In this document: positions 14,445-20,694 of the stretch, one piece after another
Layout: every line of letters starts with the position of its first letter
Numbering within the stretch: the first letter of the stretch is position 1
DNA from: a virus
IMG/VR virus record: IMGVR_UViG_3300031539_000115
Location: 1-40,159 of that record
Strand: one strand, 5' to 3'
DNA: 40,159 bases
Program-made: the position numbers and the translations under genes
The notes under the pieces: model-generated
The model's database searches: none
What the model saw: the letters and a program-made list of their open reading frames with translations, nothing else
What the model was told of the DNA's origin: nothing

Positions 14445-15196
14445 GGAAAGTATTGATAATCGGCTATGGGGTAGTTGGTCAGAATATGCACAAGCTTTTT
14501 AAAAATGCAAGCATCGCCGACCCACCGAAAGGATTTACAATCAACGAAGAAGAAAGATTTGATGTTGCGTTTGTCTGCGTTCCCACGGAAAAAAAAGCAG
14601 ATGGTACTTGTGATACATCAATTGTGGAAAGAGTTATTGTAGATTATGCGGAAAATGTAGATATTTTTTGTATAAAATCAACCGTGCCGCCTGAGACGAC
14701 CAAAAAAATAGGATCGGATTATTATGTCAAAGTTGTTTTTTCTCCTGAATACTTCGGCGAGACAATACACGCAAACGGCGCTGATTATAATTTTCTTATT
14801 CTTGGTGGGAAACGGACCTACGCATCTGTTGTTGCGGAAGCTTATAAGGAAATATCACACTCAAGCCTTGAAATCATATTTACTAGTTCAAGGACAGCGG
14901 AACTTTGTAAATATATGGAAAATTGCTGGCTTGCTGCTAAGGTGACTTTTTGTAATGAATTCGCAAGAATATCAAGTATGATTGGTGTTGATTACAATGA
15001 ACTACGCGAATTATGGTTAAAGGACCCAAGGATAAATAGATCTCATACGTTTGTATATAAAGACAATCCTTATTATTCAAGCCACTGTCTAAACAAAGAT
15101 ATTCCTGCCTTAATAGCTTTTGCTGAGTCTGTTGGCGGTGATCCTTCTTTAATGCGTTCTGTTTTTCAGACTAACGAAAAGCACATGAATGACTAA
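14441..15196 (+). CDS. Short UDP-glucose/GDP-mannose dehydrogenase family protein
   Basis: This is a nucleotide-sugar 6-dehydrogenase relative that would oxidise a UDP- or GDP-hexose to the uronic acid with NAD. It has a Rossmann GYGVVG (8-13), VPT (47-49), KSTVPP (79-84), SPE (101-103), the AELCKYMENCWLAAK central helix (from 153) and a catalytic-type Cys216 in SSHCLNKDIPAL. It ends at 251 residues, so the C-terminal UDP-binding domain of the usual 400-450-residue enzymes is missing. It overlaps the portal stop and the head protein start, so it is embedded in the morphogenesis operon. Confidence 0.78.
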   Translation: MRKVLIIGYGVVGQNMHKLFKNASIADPPKGFTINEEERFDVAFVCVPTEKKADGTCDTSIVERVIVDYAENVDIFCIKSTVPPETTKKIGSDYYVKVVFSPEYFGETIHANGADYNFLILGGKRTYASVVAEAYKEISHSSLEIIFTSSRTAELCKYMENCWLAAKVTFCNEFARISSMIGVDYNELRELWLKDPRINRSHTFVYKDNPYYSSHCLNKDIPALIAFAESVGGDPSLMRSVFQTNEKHMND

Positions 15197-16166
15197 ATCA
15201 GAATATACCCGGCTATACCGGCAAGCGAGAAATAGCTTTCCGCATATGACCCGCAAAGCAATGCAAGAATTAGCGAAAACTTATGAAGAAGCTGGAAGAC
15301 TTGCAGCAGCACAGGTCCGAAAAGCGGTCCTTGCCGGGAACGCCGAGTTAACGATTGGCTCGTGGGCACAAATTGAAAGGCAACTAAGATTAAGCGCCTA
15401 TGACATTCGAGAAGGCATAGAAACACAAGTTTTTAAAACTGTTAACATGGCAACAAGAAAAACAAATATCATAAACGAAAAATATTTGTTTGATGCGATT
15501 GATTTTCAACAAGCAGGTCAGCCGCTAACAAAATCCGGCATTGAAAACTTGTTTATATCCGTTAATAAAGACGTGATACAGTCTATGGTTAATCGTGTTT
15601 GGCAAAATGGTTATACTTTTGACGCGAGAATTTGGGAGTCAGCTCTCGATTATCAGAATCAAATTAAGCGCGTAGTCTCTTCAGGCCTCGCGCAGGGCCG
15701 CGACGTTGTTAAGATTGCAAAGGATATACAAATATATATAAAAGACGGGAAAACAAAACTTGTAAAGCGTTACGGAGAGCTTAAGCGTGGAACCTCCGCG
15801 TTTGTTCGAAGAATAGGCGACAAAGTTGATTGGCGAGCGTTAAGGGTTGTCCGTTCTGAACTGTACGCATCTTTGCAAGAGGCGTCCGTCCGTCAGGGCT
15901 TAGTTAATCCTGCTGTTATGGACAAGTATGAATGGGTTTTAAACTCTGGCCGTCAACATTGGGGATGTGCGTGTCCCGACAACCAAGCTGGAAGCCCGTA
16001 TAAATACAGCGAGATTCCAGGCTATCCGCATCCAAATTGTCAATGTCAAATAAGACCTGTTTTGATGGATTCTAATGAGTTTAAGTCTGACCTAAAATCA
16101 TGGGTCAATGGCGAGAGTGTTGGCTATATAGATCAATGGTATTTTAACCAGTATTCGACAAGTTGA
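15189..16166 (+). CDS. Minor head (head morphogenesis) protein, SPP1 gp7 / Mu F type
   Basis: The 325-residue protein ends with WVLNSGRQHWGCACPDNQAG and HPNCQCQIRPVL, the Cys/His/Asn pattern that closes the head morphogenesis domain of this family. Its first two thirds are helical. Its place right behind the portal supports the call; such proteins enter the prohead in a few copies. It overlaps the sugar dehydrogenase gene by eight bases. The promoter at 16163 overlaps its stop codon. Confidence 0.85.
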   Translation: MTKSEYTRLYRQARNSFPHMTRKAMQELAKTYEEAGRLAAAQVRKAVLAGNAELTIGSWAQIERQLRLSAYDIREGIETQVFKTVNMATRKTNIINEKYLFDAIDFQQAGQPLTKSGIENLFISVNKDVIQSMVNRVWQNGYTFDARIWESALDYQNQIKRVVSSGLAQGRDVVKIAKDIQIYIKDGKTKLVKRYGELKRGTSAFVRRIGDKVDWRALRVVRSELYASLQEASVRQGLVNPAVMDKYEWVLNSGRQHWGCACPDNQAGSPYKYSEIPGYPHPNCQCQIRPVLMDSNEFKSDLKSWVNGESVGYIDQWYFNQYSTS

Positions 16167-16191
16167 CTTTTCATCTAAATCTGGATATAAT
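16163..16191 (+). promoter_or_regulatory. Sigma70-type promoter for the capsid genes
   Basis: TTGACT, 17 bases and TATAAT (16186-16191) precede the AGGAGGG ribosome site of the protease/scaffold gene. This gives the scaffold-decoration-capsid genes a possible separate, stronger transcription input. Confidence 0.75.
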
Positions 16192-16211
16192 TAACAATAG
16201 GAGGGTTATAA

Positions 16212-17348
16212 ATGCCAAAAGAACACAAACAAGATGACCGGTTTAAACGGCTCAACCTTGCAGATTTCGGCGCTGTTGATGTTTTCAATCTCGCGCCAGT
16301 AGACATTCCAACGCTTGTTCCTGAGCATATTATGAGTAAGTGGATGGACGGTGACAAGGACCCTTATTTTAAAATTCAAAAAATGGAATATCCGATAAAA
16401 GCAAAAGGTATTGTATATACTGAGTCTTTTTTCGAATCCTTCCTTGGTAAATTAAAAGACAGGCCAATTCCAGGTTCTAAAGCTGGACATTCTATTTGGT
16501 GGGGCGAAAGGCCGAATACTGATTTTATCCTTGCCGGTGGAAAGCTTGAAAAAACAGGAAATGAGTCTGGAAGCGTTTATTTTAAAAATTATATTCCAAA
16601 AATAGGAGAGTCTGGAGATAATTCAATCTTCATAAAAGAAAACCAATCCGGAATGGTTCACTTCAGTCTTGTCACGTATCCGAAAGAGATAACAGAAGTG
16701 GACGAAGACGGAAATTCAATTCACACGGCGATTGAATCATTATTTGGCGAGCGCAATGACGCTGTTGAGTATGGCACAGGCGCCATGAAGCAAATAACCA
16801 ATAAAACCGACGGCGTTGCCGGCGATGAAAAGCAAAATAATTATAGGGAGAATAACATTATGGACAAAACAGAGCTATTAAAACGGCTCAATGCCCTTAA
16901 GGCTGACGGCGATGTCACCCTTGTAGAAATCGCCGAAGCCTTTGGACAGTCTGGAAAGATTATTACCGATGCGCATAAAAACGCTCTTAAGGTTGTTGAA
17001 GATTTAAAGGGAATCGGCGTAATTGAACCTGTTAAAGAATTTACAGACATTCAAAATAAAATGTCTGAAGATTTTGAAGCTGTTAAAAATGCCAAGATTT
17101 CTGAGAATTTCGGAACGTCTAAGCTTAACGAAAAAGGCGAGGAAACAAACTTGCTTTTTAATTATGCGCAAAATCAATTAAAAGATGTAAGTGCGGAAGA
17201 TCTTGAAGAAAAGATTAACAGCTTAAAAGAAGATCCGGTCGCAAAGCATCTATCGAGTGAAGCCGCTGATCTTAAAAATAATATTCTGTCGGTCGAAAGC
17301 AAGAATGAAGATCTTGAAAAATCAGGCGTTAAAATTCTTGAGCTTTAA
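16212..17348 (+). CDS. Probable capsid maturation protease fused to scaffold
   Basis: The 378-residue protein sits between the minor head and decoration genes, where protease/scaffold genes lie. The N-terminal half (about 1-160) is beta-rich, with a candidate catalytic His93 (SKAGHSIWW) and Ser152 (VHFSLVTYP), the spacing expected of herpes/HK97-like prohead proteases. The C-terminal half (from about 217) is Lys/Glu-rich coiled coil without Cys, as in scaffolds. A second ribosome site and ATG at 16860 would make the scaffold alone. The protease identification rests on motif position and context, not a firm match. Confidence 0.65.
   Translation: MPKEHKQDDRFKRLNLADFGAVDVFNLAPVDIPTLVPEHIMSKWMDGDKDPYFKIQKMEYPIKAKGIVYTESFFESFLGKLKDRPIPGSKAGHSIWWGERPNTDFILAGGKLEKTGNESGSVYFKNYIPKIGESGDNSIFIKENQSGMVHFSLVTYPKEITEVDEDGNSIHTAIESLFGERNDAVEYGTGAMKQITNKTDGVAGDEKQNNYRENNIMDKTELLKRLNALKADGDVTLVEIAEAFGQSGKIITDAHKNALKVVEDLKGIGVIEPVKEFTDIQNKMSEDFEAVKNAKISENFGTSKLNEKGEETNLLFNYAQNQLKDVSAEDLEEKINSLKEDPVAKHLSSEAADLKNNILSVESKNEDLEKSGVKILEL
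16860..17348 (+). CDS. Nested scaffold protein from an internal start (162 aa)
   Basis: Inside the protease/scaffold gene, AGGGAG (16845-16850) stands nine bases before an in-frame ATG at 16860 (Met217). The product, MDKTELLKRLNALK onward, is an all-helical, acidic protein. This is the arrangement known from lambda C/Nu3 and Mu I/Z, where the scaffold is also made separately in excess. Seen in the sequence: site and frame. Inferred: use in vivo. Confidence 0.65.
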   Translation: MDKTELLKRLNALKADGDVTLVEIAEAFGQSGKIITDAHKNALKVVEDLKGIGVIEPVKEFTDIQNKMSEDFEAVKNAKISENFGTSKLNEKGEETNLLFNYAQNQLKDVSAEDLEEKINSLKEDPVAKHLSSEAADLKNNILSVESKNEDLEKSGVKILEL

Positions 17349-17364
17349 TGGGAGGGCCAATTAA

Positions 17365-17742
17365 ATGACTGTATATATTCAGAAAGAAAAAGTCGACCAT
17401 GTTGTCGGCGTTAATGATTCAGGCGCGGCCTTAGAACAGTATGAATTTGCTATTGTTGGCCCATATGCGGCAATAGCAGACGAAGACATTGCAAGTCTCG
17501 CAAGCGGATCATATCATGTCGAAAAAGGAATTCAGTTTCAGGTAGAATCTGATGACCTAAAAGCCGGAGAGTTAACATTTGGGACCGCGTGGCAGAACGT
17601 ATACTGGGACGCGACAACAGGAGAGTTTTCAGACACAGAAACCGCCGGATATTATTTGATCGGGCATCTTGTGAAAATCAAAGATTCAAACGGAATGATC
17701 GTTGTTGAAAAATACCGATACGCCGAACTTGTAACAAGCTAA
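17365..17742 (+). CDS. Capsid decoration protein (DUF2190-like)
   Basis: This 125-residue beta-rich protein has the family pattern of an early GVNDSGAALEQYEFAIVG segment, a central GTAWQNVYWDATTGEFS and a closing KYRYAELVTS. Such small proteins coat and stabilise the capsid surface. Its place directly before the major capsid gene is usual. It has a GGGAGGG ribosome site, consistent with high expression. Confidence 0.75.
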   Translation: MTVYIQKEKVDHVVGVNDSGAALEQYEFAIVGPYAAIADEDIASLASGSYHVEKGIQFQVESDDLKAGELTFGTAWQNVYWDATTGEFSDTETAGYYLIGHLVKIKDSNGMIVVEKYRYAELVTS

Positions 17743-17756
17743 GGGAGGGAGAACAT

Positions 17757-18965
17757 ATGCCTTTAAAAATTTTAAATCGAGACGGGCTTATTGATGAGCG
17801 TCTAAAAAATCAAGACGTTTCACACTCTGTTTTATTTCGTGGTGACGCTCAATACAATAAATCTGTTGCAACTCCTGAAAAGTTTCAGGAAAATTTCATA
17901 CAAATGAAAAGTCGAAAGTGGGTAAACTCCGAGGGATATATAAAACTTTGGGATGAAATTGGAAAGCTTCAATATAAAATGAACGCTGCACAAGCTCCAA
18001 CAGCGGCAGAACTTGAAGCGTTGCTTGGAAAAGTATTTATCGATATAACAAGGCGAGCCATGGAGTCTCCTGACCTAACCTCAGTGATTGCAACAGAGGT
18101 CACAAATTTTGAGTTTAGCGAAACTGTTAATCTGCGGGAAATTTATCCATATCGTGGAGACTTCAAAGAAATCAAAGGTACTAATGATTCGGTACCATTG
18201 ATTGAGCAGACTTTCGGAGAAACCGACTCCGTTGATATGACCATACGCGCTCTTGGCTGGAAAGACAGTCTGAAAAACTTGCTTTTCAATAAGATTCATA
18301 ACATGCAAAAAGTATTACAGAGCGTTGCAGATGCAGACACCGACAAAAGAAATTCTCTTACTGTTGGCGCAATTGTTGGGGCAACATATGTCGCGTCTCA
18401 AAAACAAGCGGCTGACGCAACAAGTGGAGCGACTTATGATGTATTGATGTACAATACATTCAGAAAGGCTATCAAGAAATTGAGAGGCCTTTTGGATTAC
18501 AGAACAGCGCGAAAAATCGCAGTGCCAAGGATTTCAATCCTTTGCAATTCATACGATACCTGGTCAATTGAAAGAGTGATTAGGGGTCAGCTTACAACTG
18601 GCGGTGCTAATGGAACTTTAACAACATTGAATCTCCAGGGGTTGCCTATTTCTCAGATCATAGAGTATGATCAGGGAATTAACGACGGGTTTGATTGGGG
18701 AAAGGAAACTCTCTCATATCCTGGCGTTACCGCTGGGAAATGTTATATTTTTGTGCCTAATGAGTATTTTTGGGTGCTCAATAAGCGCCCATTAACCATG
18801 GAAACCGGCAGGGGATCTGTCTTGCAGTTATCAACAGAAGAAAGAGCATGGTATCGAGTACAGGCAGAGTTTAACAAGATTTTTCTTGGTTCTTCGTATG
18901 CTGGTACAGCTCTTGGCGCTGGTTATGGCGCTATTATTGAGGTTACATTGCCAACAGATTCGTAA
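17757..18965 (+). CDS. Major capsid protein
   Basis: This 402-residue protein is preceded by the strongest ribosome site of the region (AAGGGAGGGAG) and followed by a strong terminator, as expected for the most abundant virion protein. It lacks Cys-rich or enzymatic motifs. It has a long N-terminal helical part, a central EIYPYRGDFKEIKGTNDSVP strand region, and NTFRKAIKKLRGLLDYR, resembling the spine helix of HK97-fold capsids. The identification rests on order, length and ribosome site; no single motif is decisive. Confidence 0.8.
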   Translation: MPLKILNRDGLIDERLKNQDVSHSVLFRGDAQYNKSVATPEKFQENFIQMKSRKWVNSEGYIKLWDEIGKLQYKMNAAQAPTAAELEALLGKVFIDITRRAMESPDLTSVIATEVTNFEFSETVNLREIYPYRGDFKEIKGTNDSVPLIEQTFGETDSVDMTIRALGWKDSLKNLLFNKIHNMQKVLQSVADADTDKRNSLTVGAIVGATYVASQKQAADATSGATYDVLMYNTFRKAIKKLRGLLDYRTARKIAVPRISILCNSYDTWSIERVIRGQLTTGGANGTLTTLNLQGLPISQIIEYDQGINDGFDWGKETLSYPGVTAGKCYIFVPNEYFWVLNKRPLTMETGRGSVLQLSTEERAWYRVQAEFNKIFLGSSYAGTALGAGYGAIIEVTLPTDS

Positions 18966-18986
18966 GAATCAGCAGATTGAAAATAT

Positions 18987-19016
18987 AAGCCTGGTTAATC
19001 GCCAGGCTTTTTTATT
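18987..19016. terminator. Bidirectional rho-independent terminator
   Basis: AAGCCTGG (18987-18994) pairs with CCAGGCTT (19002-19009), followed by TTTTATTT on the + strand and by ATATTTT on the - strand. It closes the capsid operon and, from the other side, the reversed small-gene island. Confidence 0.88.
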
Positions 19017-19019
19017 TAA

Positions 19020-19355
19020 TTATCCGTCGCCGTAGCCGTTGCCGCCGTAGATGTCGCCACATTCGTCGTCGCCTTCGCATCCGCCGTAGCCGTAGCCGTT
19101 GCCGTAGCCGTATCCGCCGAAGCCGTAGCCGTATCCGCCACATTCGTCGTCGCCTTCGCATCCGCCGTAGCCGTAGCCGTTGCCGTAGCCGTATCCGCCG
19201 AAGCCGTAGCCGTATCCGCCGAAGCCGTCGCCGTCGCCGTCGCCGTCGCCGCAGCAGTTGCCGTCGCAGTTGCCGTCGCAGCCGTCGCCGTAGCCATCTC
19301 CGTGTCCGTCGCCGTATTCGTCGTCGTCGTAGAAAACAGTTATTATTTTTTCCAT
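19020..19355 (-). CDS. Gly/Asp/Tyr/Cys-rich tandem-repeat protein (111 aa)
   Basis: After a normal start (MEKIITVFYDDDEYGDG) the protein consists almost only of Gly, Asp, Tyr, Asn and Cys. A GDGDGDGDGFGG run is followed by two exact copies of a 27-residue unit containing YGYGFGGYGYGNG and GCEGDDEC. Nearly every Gly codon is GGC, making a GC-rich stretch in AT-rich DNA. The start overlaps the preceding gene by 13 bases, with no separate ribosome site. It may be a metal- or surface-binding protein or a structural, disordered one. Other frames over this DNA are also open, so coding is likely but not certain. Confidence 0.55.
   Translation of the reverse strand: MEKIITVFYDDDEYGDGHGDGYGDGCDGNCDGNCCGDGDGDGDGFGGYGYGFGGYGYGNGYGYGGCEGDDECGGYGYGFGGYGYGNGYGYGGCEGDDECGDIYGGNGYGDG
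19060..19220. repeat. Two tandem copies of an 81-base unit
   Basis: Positions 19060-19139 and 19141-19220 are identical over 80 bases, with a period of 81 bases (27 codons). The unit itself is built of shorter CCGTAGCCG/CCGTATCCG-type elements, so copy number could change by slippage or recombination without breaking the frame. Confidence 0.9.
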
Positions 19356-19612
19356 AACTTTTTATCACTTTCGATTATTAGTATCTTCGCGTTTTTAGCG
19401 ATCCTTACTGTTCCATAATCATCTAGTGTGGTTTTTTCTTTTGGCCCTTCCGCTGCAAGTTCGCCTAAGCCGTGGGATGTCCCCCATCTTCTTATGTTTC
19501 TTGCATTATAGATGATACATTCTTTTCCAAAATCTTCGATATCGCCAACAAAGACCCATCCTCTTTCTGCGACAACGATTCCAAATCCCTTTAAAAAAAT
19601 TTCTTTCTTCAT
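19343..19612 (-). CDS. Hypothetical protein (89 aa)
   Basis: The start is set at 19612, a few bases after TAGGAG; a longer frame upstream has no ribosome site. The protein is mixed alpha/beta with a Gly/Trp-rich N-terminal half (GFGIVVAERGWVFVGDIEDF) and a basic C-terminus (SDKKLWKK). It is the fourth gene of the reversed island. No family is recognised. Confidence 0.55.
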   Translation of the reverse strand: MKKEIFLKGFGIVVAERGWVFVGDIEDFGKECIIYNARNIRRWGTSHGLGELAAEGPKEKTTLDDYGTVRIAKNAKILIIESDKKLWKK

Positions 19613-19651
19613 AATAACTCCTACTTGTTTAATATAAATAATAGCCAACGA

Positions 19652-19831
19652 CTATTTATTCTCTCCGTGCGCTTTTAAAATATGCATCATGCATTCGGTT
19701 GAACAGGTTGTTTTTACCTGACCTCTTAATTTGAATTTATGCCATCCATCTTGTTGTTGTTCTTTTCCTTCTTTGTCAAAATATCCTTTGCCTAATTTTA
19801 GGCAGTGGTCACAATCGTAATATACCATCAT
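19652..19831 (-). CDS. Small zinc-ribbon-like protein (59-60 aa)
   Basis: The start is at 19831 or the adjacent ATG at 19828, behind AAGGAGATTG, the leader motif of the island genes. It has CDHC near the start and CSTEC later (CX2C-X(n)-CX3C), spaced as in small treble-clef or zinc-ribbon folds. The middle is basic and polar. A role binding RNA, DNA or a host protein is possible; none is shown. Confidence 0.6.
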   Translation of the reverse strand: MMVYYDCDHCLKLGKGYFDKEGKEQQQDGWHKFKLRGQVKTTCSTECMMHILKAHGENK

Positions 19832-19861
19832 CAATCTCCTTATCACTTAATAATTTGTTAA

Positions 19862-19882
19862 AGCTGGATTAACCGGCCTTGT
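19862..19882 (-). terminator. Degenerate copy of the GCCGG intercistronic hairpin
   Basis: Read on the - strand, AAGGCCGG-TTAAT-CCAGCTTT keeps the outer sequence of the element at 4115 and 20102, with a changed loop and one mismatch in the stem. It lies between two island genes, like the others. Confidence 0.5.
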
Positions 19883-19883
19883 T

Positions 19884-20081
19884 TTATCTCTTATTATTTC
19901 TCAAGCATCCTGTACATCCATGATTTAAATAAAAACATTCATCATTTAAAAGGTGTGGCCATTCGCAACTCGCTGGATGATAACCTTCATTTATTAAGTA
20001 ATATTTTACATATTTAAAATTTGTTAAATATTCATCAGAAGTTGGTTCTCTCAATTTAATTCTGTCTATATTTAAACCCAT
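19884..20081 (-). CDS. Hypothetical Cys-containing protein (65 aa)
   Basis: The start is set at 20081, after GAAGGAGATTAAT, rather than at an upstream ATG. The protein is helical in its first half (SDEYLTNFKYVKYYLINEGY). It ends with SCEW, ECF and HGCTGC, four cysteines and a His that could bind zinc. The GCCGG hairpin separates it from the genes on either side. Family unknown. Confidence 0.55.
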   Translation of the reverse strand: MGLNIDRIKLREPTSDEYLTNFKYVKYYLINEGYHPASCEWPHLLNDECFYLNHGCTGCLRNNKR

Positions 20082-20101
20082 ATTAATCTCCTTCAATCAA
20101 C

Positions 20102-20128
20102 CTATTTAAAGCCGGATTGCTCCGGCCT
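20102..20128 (-). terminator. Exact inverted copy of the intercistronic hairpin at 4116-4142
   Basis: On the - strand these 27 bases equal 4116-4142: a GCCGG/CCGGC stem with AGCAAT loop, followed by TTTAAATAG. It overlaps the stop of the upstream island gene and precedes the ribosome site of the next. Confidence 0.7.
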
Positions 20129-20492
20129 ATTTAATAGTCTTTGCACCTATTAAAGGTTCGTCATCTCCGCCATAACCTATTACAATAGCCGTAAATTCTA
20201 ATTTATTTCTACCGTGTGTGAACTCTGGACGAGGTCTCATTTTTGGCAAATAGCAAGATACGCCAATTTCTGACTCATTGTCTCTGTAATTAAAAGATAC
20301 GCCAGATTTTGGTACATTTCCATACCTTATTACAGATTGCCTTGTGCCGATAAAAGATTGTTTACAATCCCAACAATATTCTTTTATTTGATTTTGCTCG
20401 GGATGGCCTTCATATGCATACGTAAATTTTTCTTCATTTGTAACTTTCCCACAATTTTTACATTCTGTTCTGTGGTTATAATATCCAGCCAT
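20127..20492 (-). CDS. Zinc-ribbon-like hypothetical protein (121 aa)
   Basis: This is the first gene of the reversed island, starting right after the conserved promoter/leader. The N-terminus has CKNCGK (near residue 11) and CWDC (near 40), a CX2C-X25-CX2C zinc ribbon. The remainder is beta-like, with Pro/Arg turns (LPKMRPRPEFTHGRNK). The protein could act in early control or host interaction; this is inference from a strong promoter and a small metal-binding fold. Confidence 0.6.
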   Translation of the reverse strand: MAGYYNHRTECKNCGKVTNEEKFTYAYEGHPEQNQIKEYCWDCKQSFIGTRQSVIRYGNVPKSGVSFNYRDNESEIGVSCYLPKMRPRPEFTHGRNKLEFTAIVIGYGGDDEPLIGAKTIK

Positions 20493-20495
20493 TTA

Positions 20496-20559
20496 AATCT
20501 CCTTATCAACTCTTGATATATTAAATATAAACAATTATTGACAAAATGTCAAGCTTTTT
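20496..20559 (-). promoter_or_regulatory. Sigma70-type promoter and leader, inverted copy of 3855-3918
   Basis: On the - strand, TTGACA (20552-20547), 17 bases and TATATT (20529-20524) are followed by the same leader and AAGGAGATT ribosome site as at 3855, with 62 of 64 bases identical. It drives the reversed island. Confidence 0.88.
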
Positions 20560-20570
20560 TGAAAAATAAA

Positions 20571-20595
20571 TAAAAAAAAGCCCCCGAAGGGGCTT
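20571..20595 (-). terminator. UUCG-loop terminator on the - strand
   Basis: Read on the - strand, AAGCCCC-TTCG-GGGGCTT is followed by a run of T (TTTTTTATTTATTT). The C(UUCG)G tetraloop is exceptionally stable. It would stop leftward transcription just before the island promoter, separating it from any antisense RNA of the tail operon. Confidence 0.75.
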
Positions 20596-20660
20596 AAGGA
20601 GTATATGAAAAAGAGATCGATAATTGAATTGTATACTATTTTATAACAAATTGCAAGTGG

Positions 20661-20689
20661 TTTACACTCGGGGTAAAATAGAGTATAAT
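20661..20689 (+). promoter_or_regulatory. Sigma70-type promoter giving a probably leaderless mRNA
   Basis: TTTACA, 17 bases and TATAAT (20684-20689) end five bases before the ATG at 20695. RNA would start at or within a base or two of the start codon. No ribosome site precedes the gene, which fits leaderless translation. Confidence 0.7.
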
Positions 20690-20694
20690 AAGTC

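Noticed and set aside
19060-19220. CRISPR-like regular repeats
   Set aside because: There are only two tandem copies of an 81-base unit without unique spacers, and they lie inside a coding frame.
19016-19297. Long - strand frame of alternating Ala/Thr over the repeat region, and an Arg-rich frame at 19012-19368
   Set aside because: Both are by-products of the low-complexity GGC/TAC-type repeats. Neither has a natural start with the coupling seen for the Gly/Asp/Tyr frame, whose first 15 residues look normal.
20605-20646. 13-codon ORF after AAGGAGTAT, possibly a leader peptide
   Set aside because: The ribosome site is good, but no promoter precedes it on the + strand, and the hairpin beside it has its T run on the other strand. 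Nothing else supports translation.
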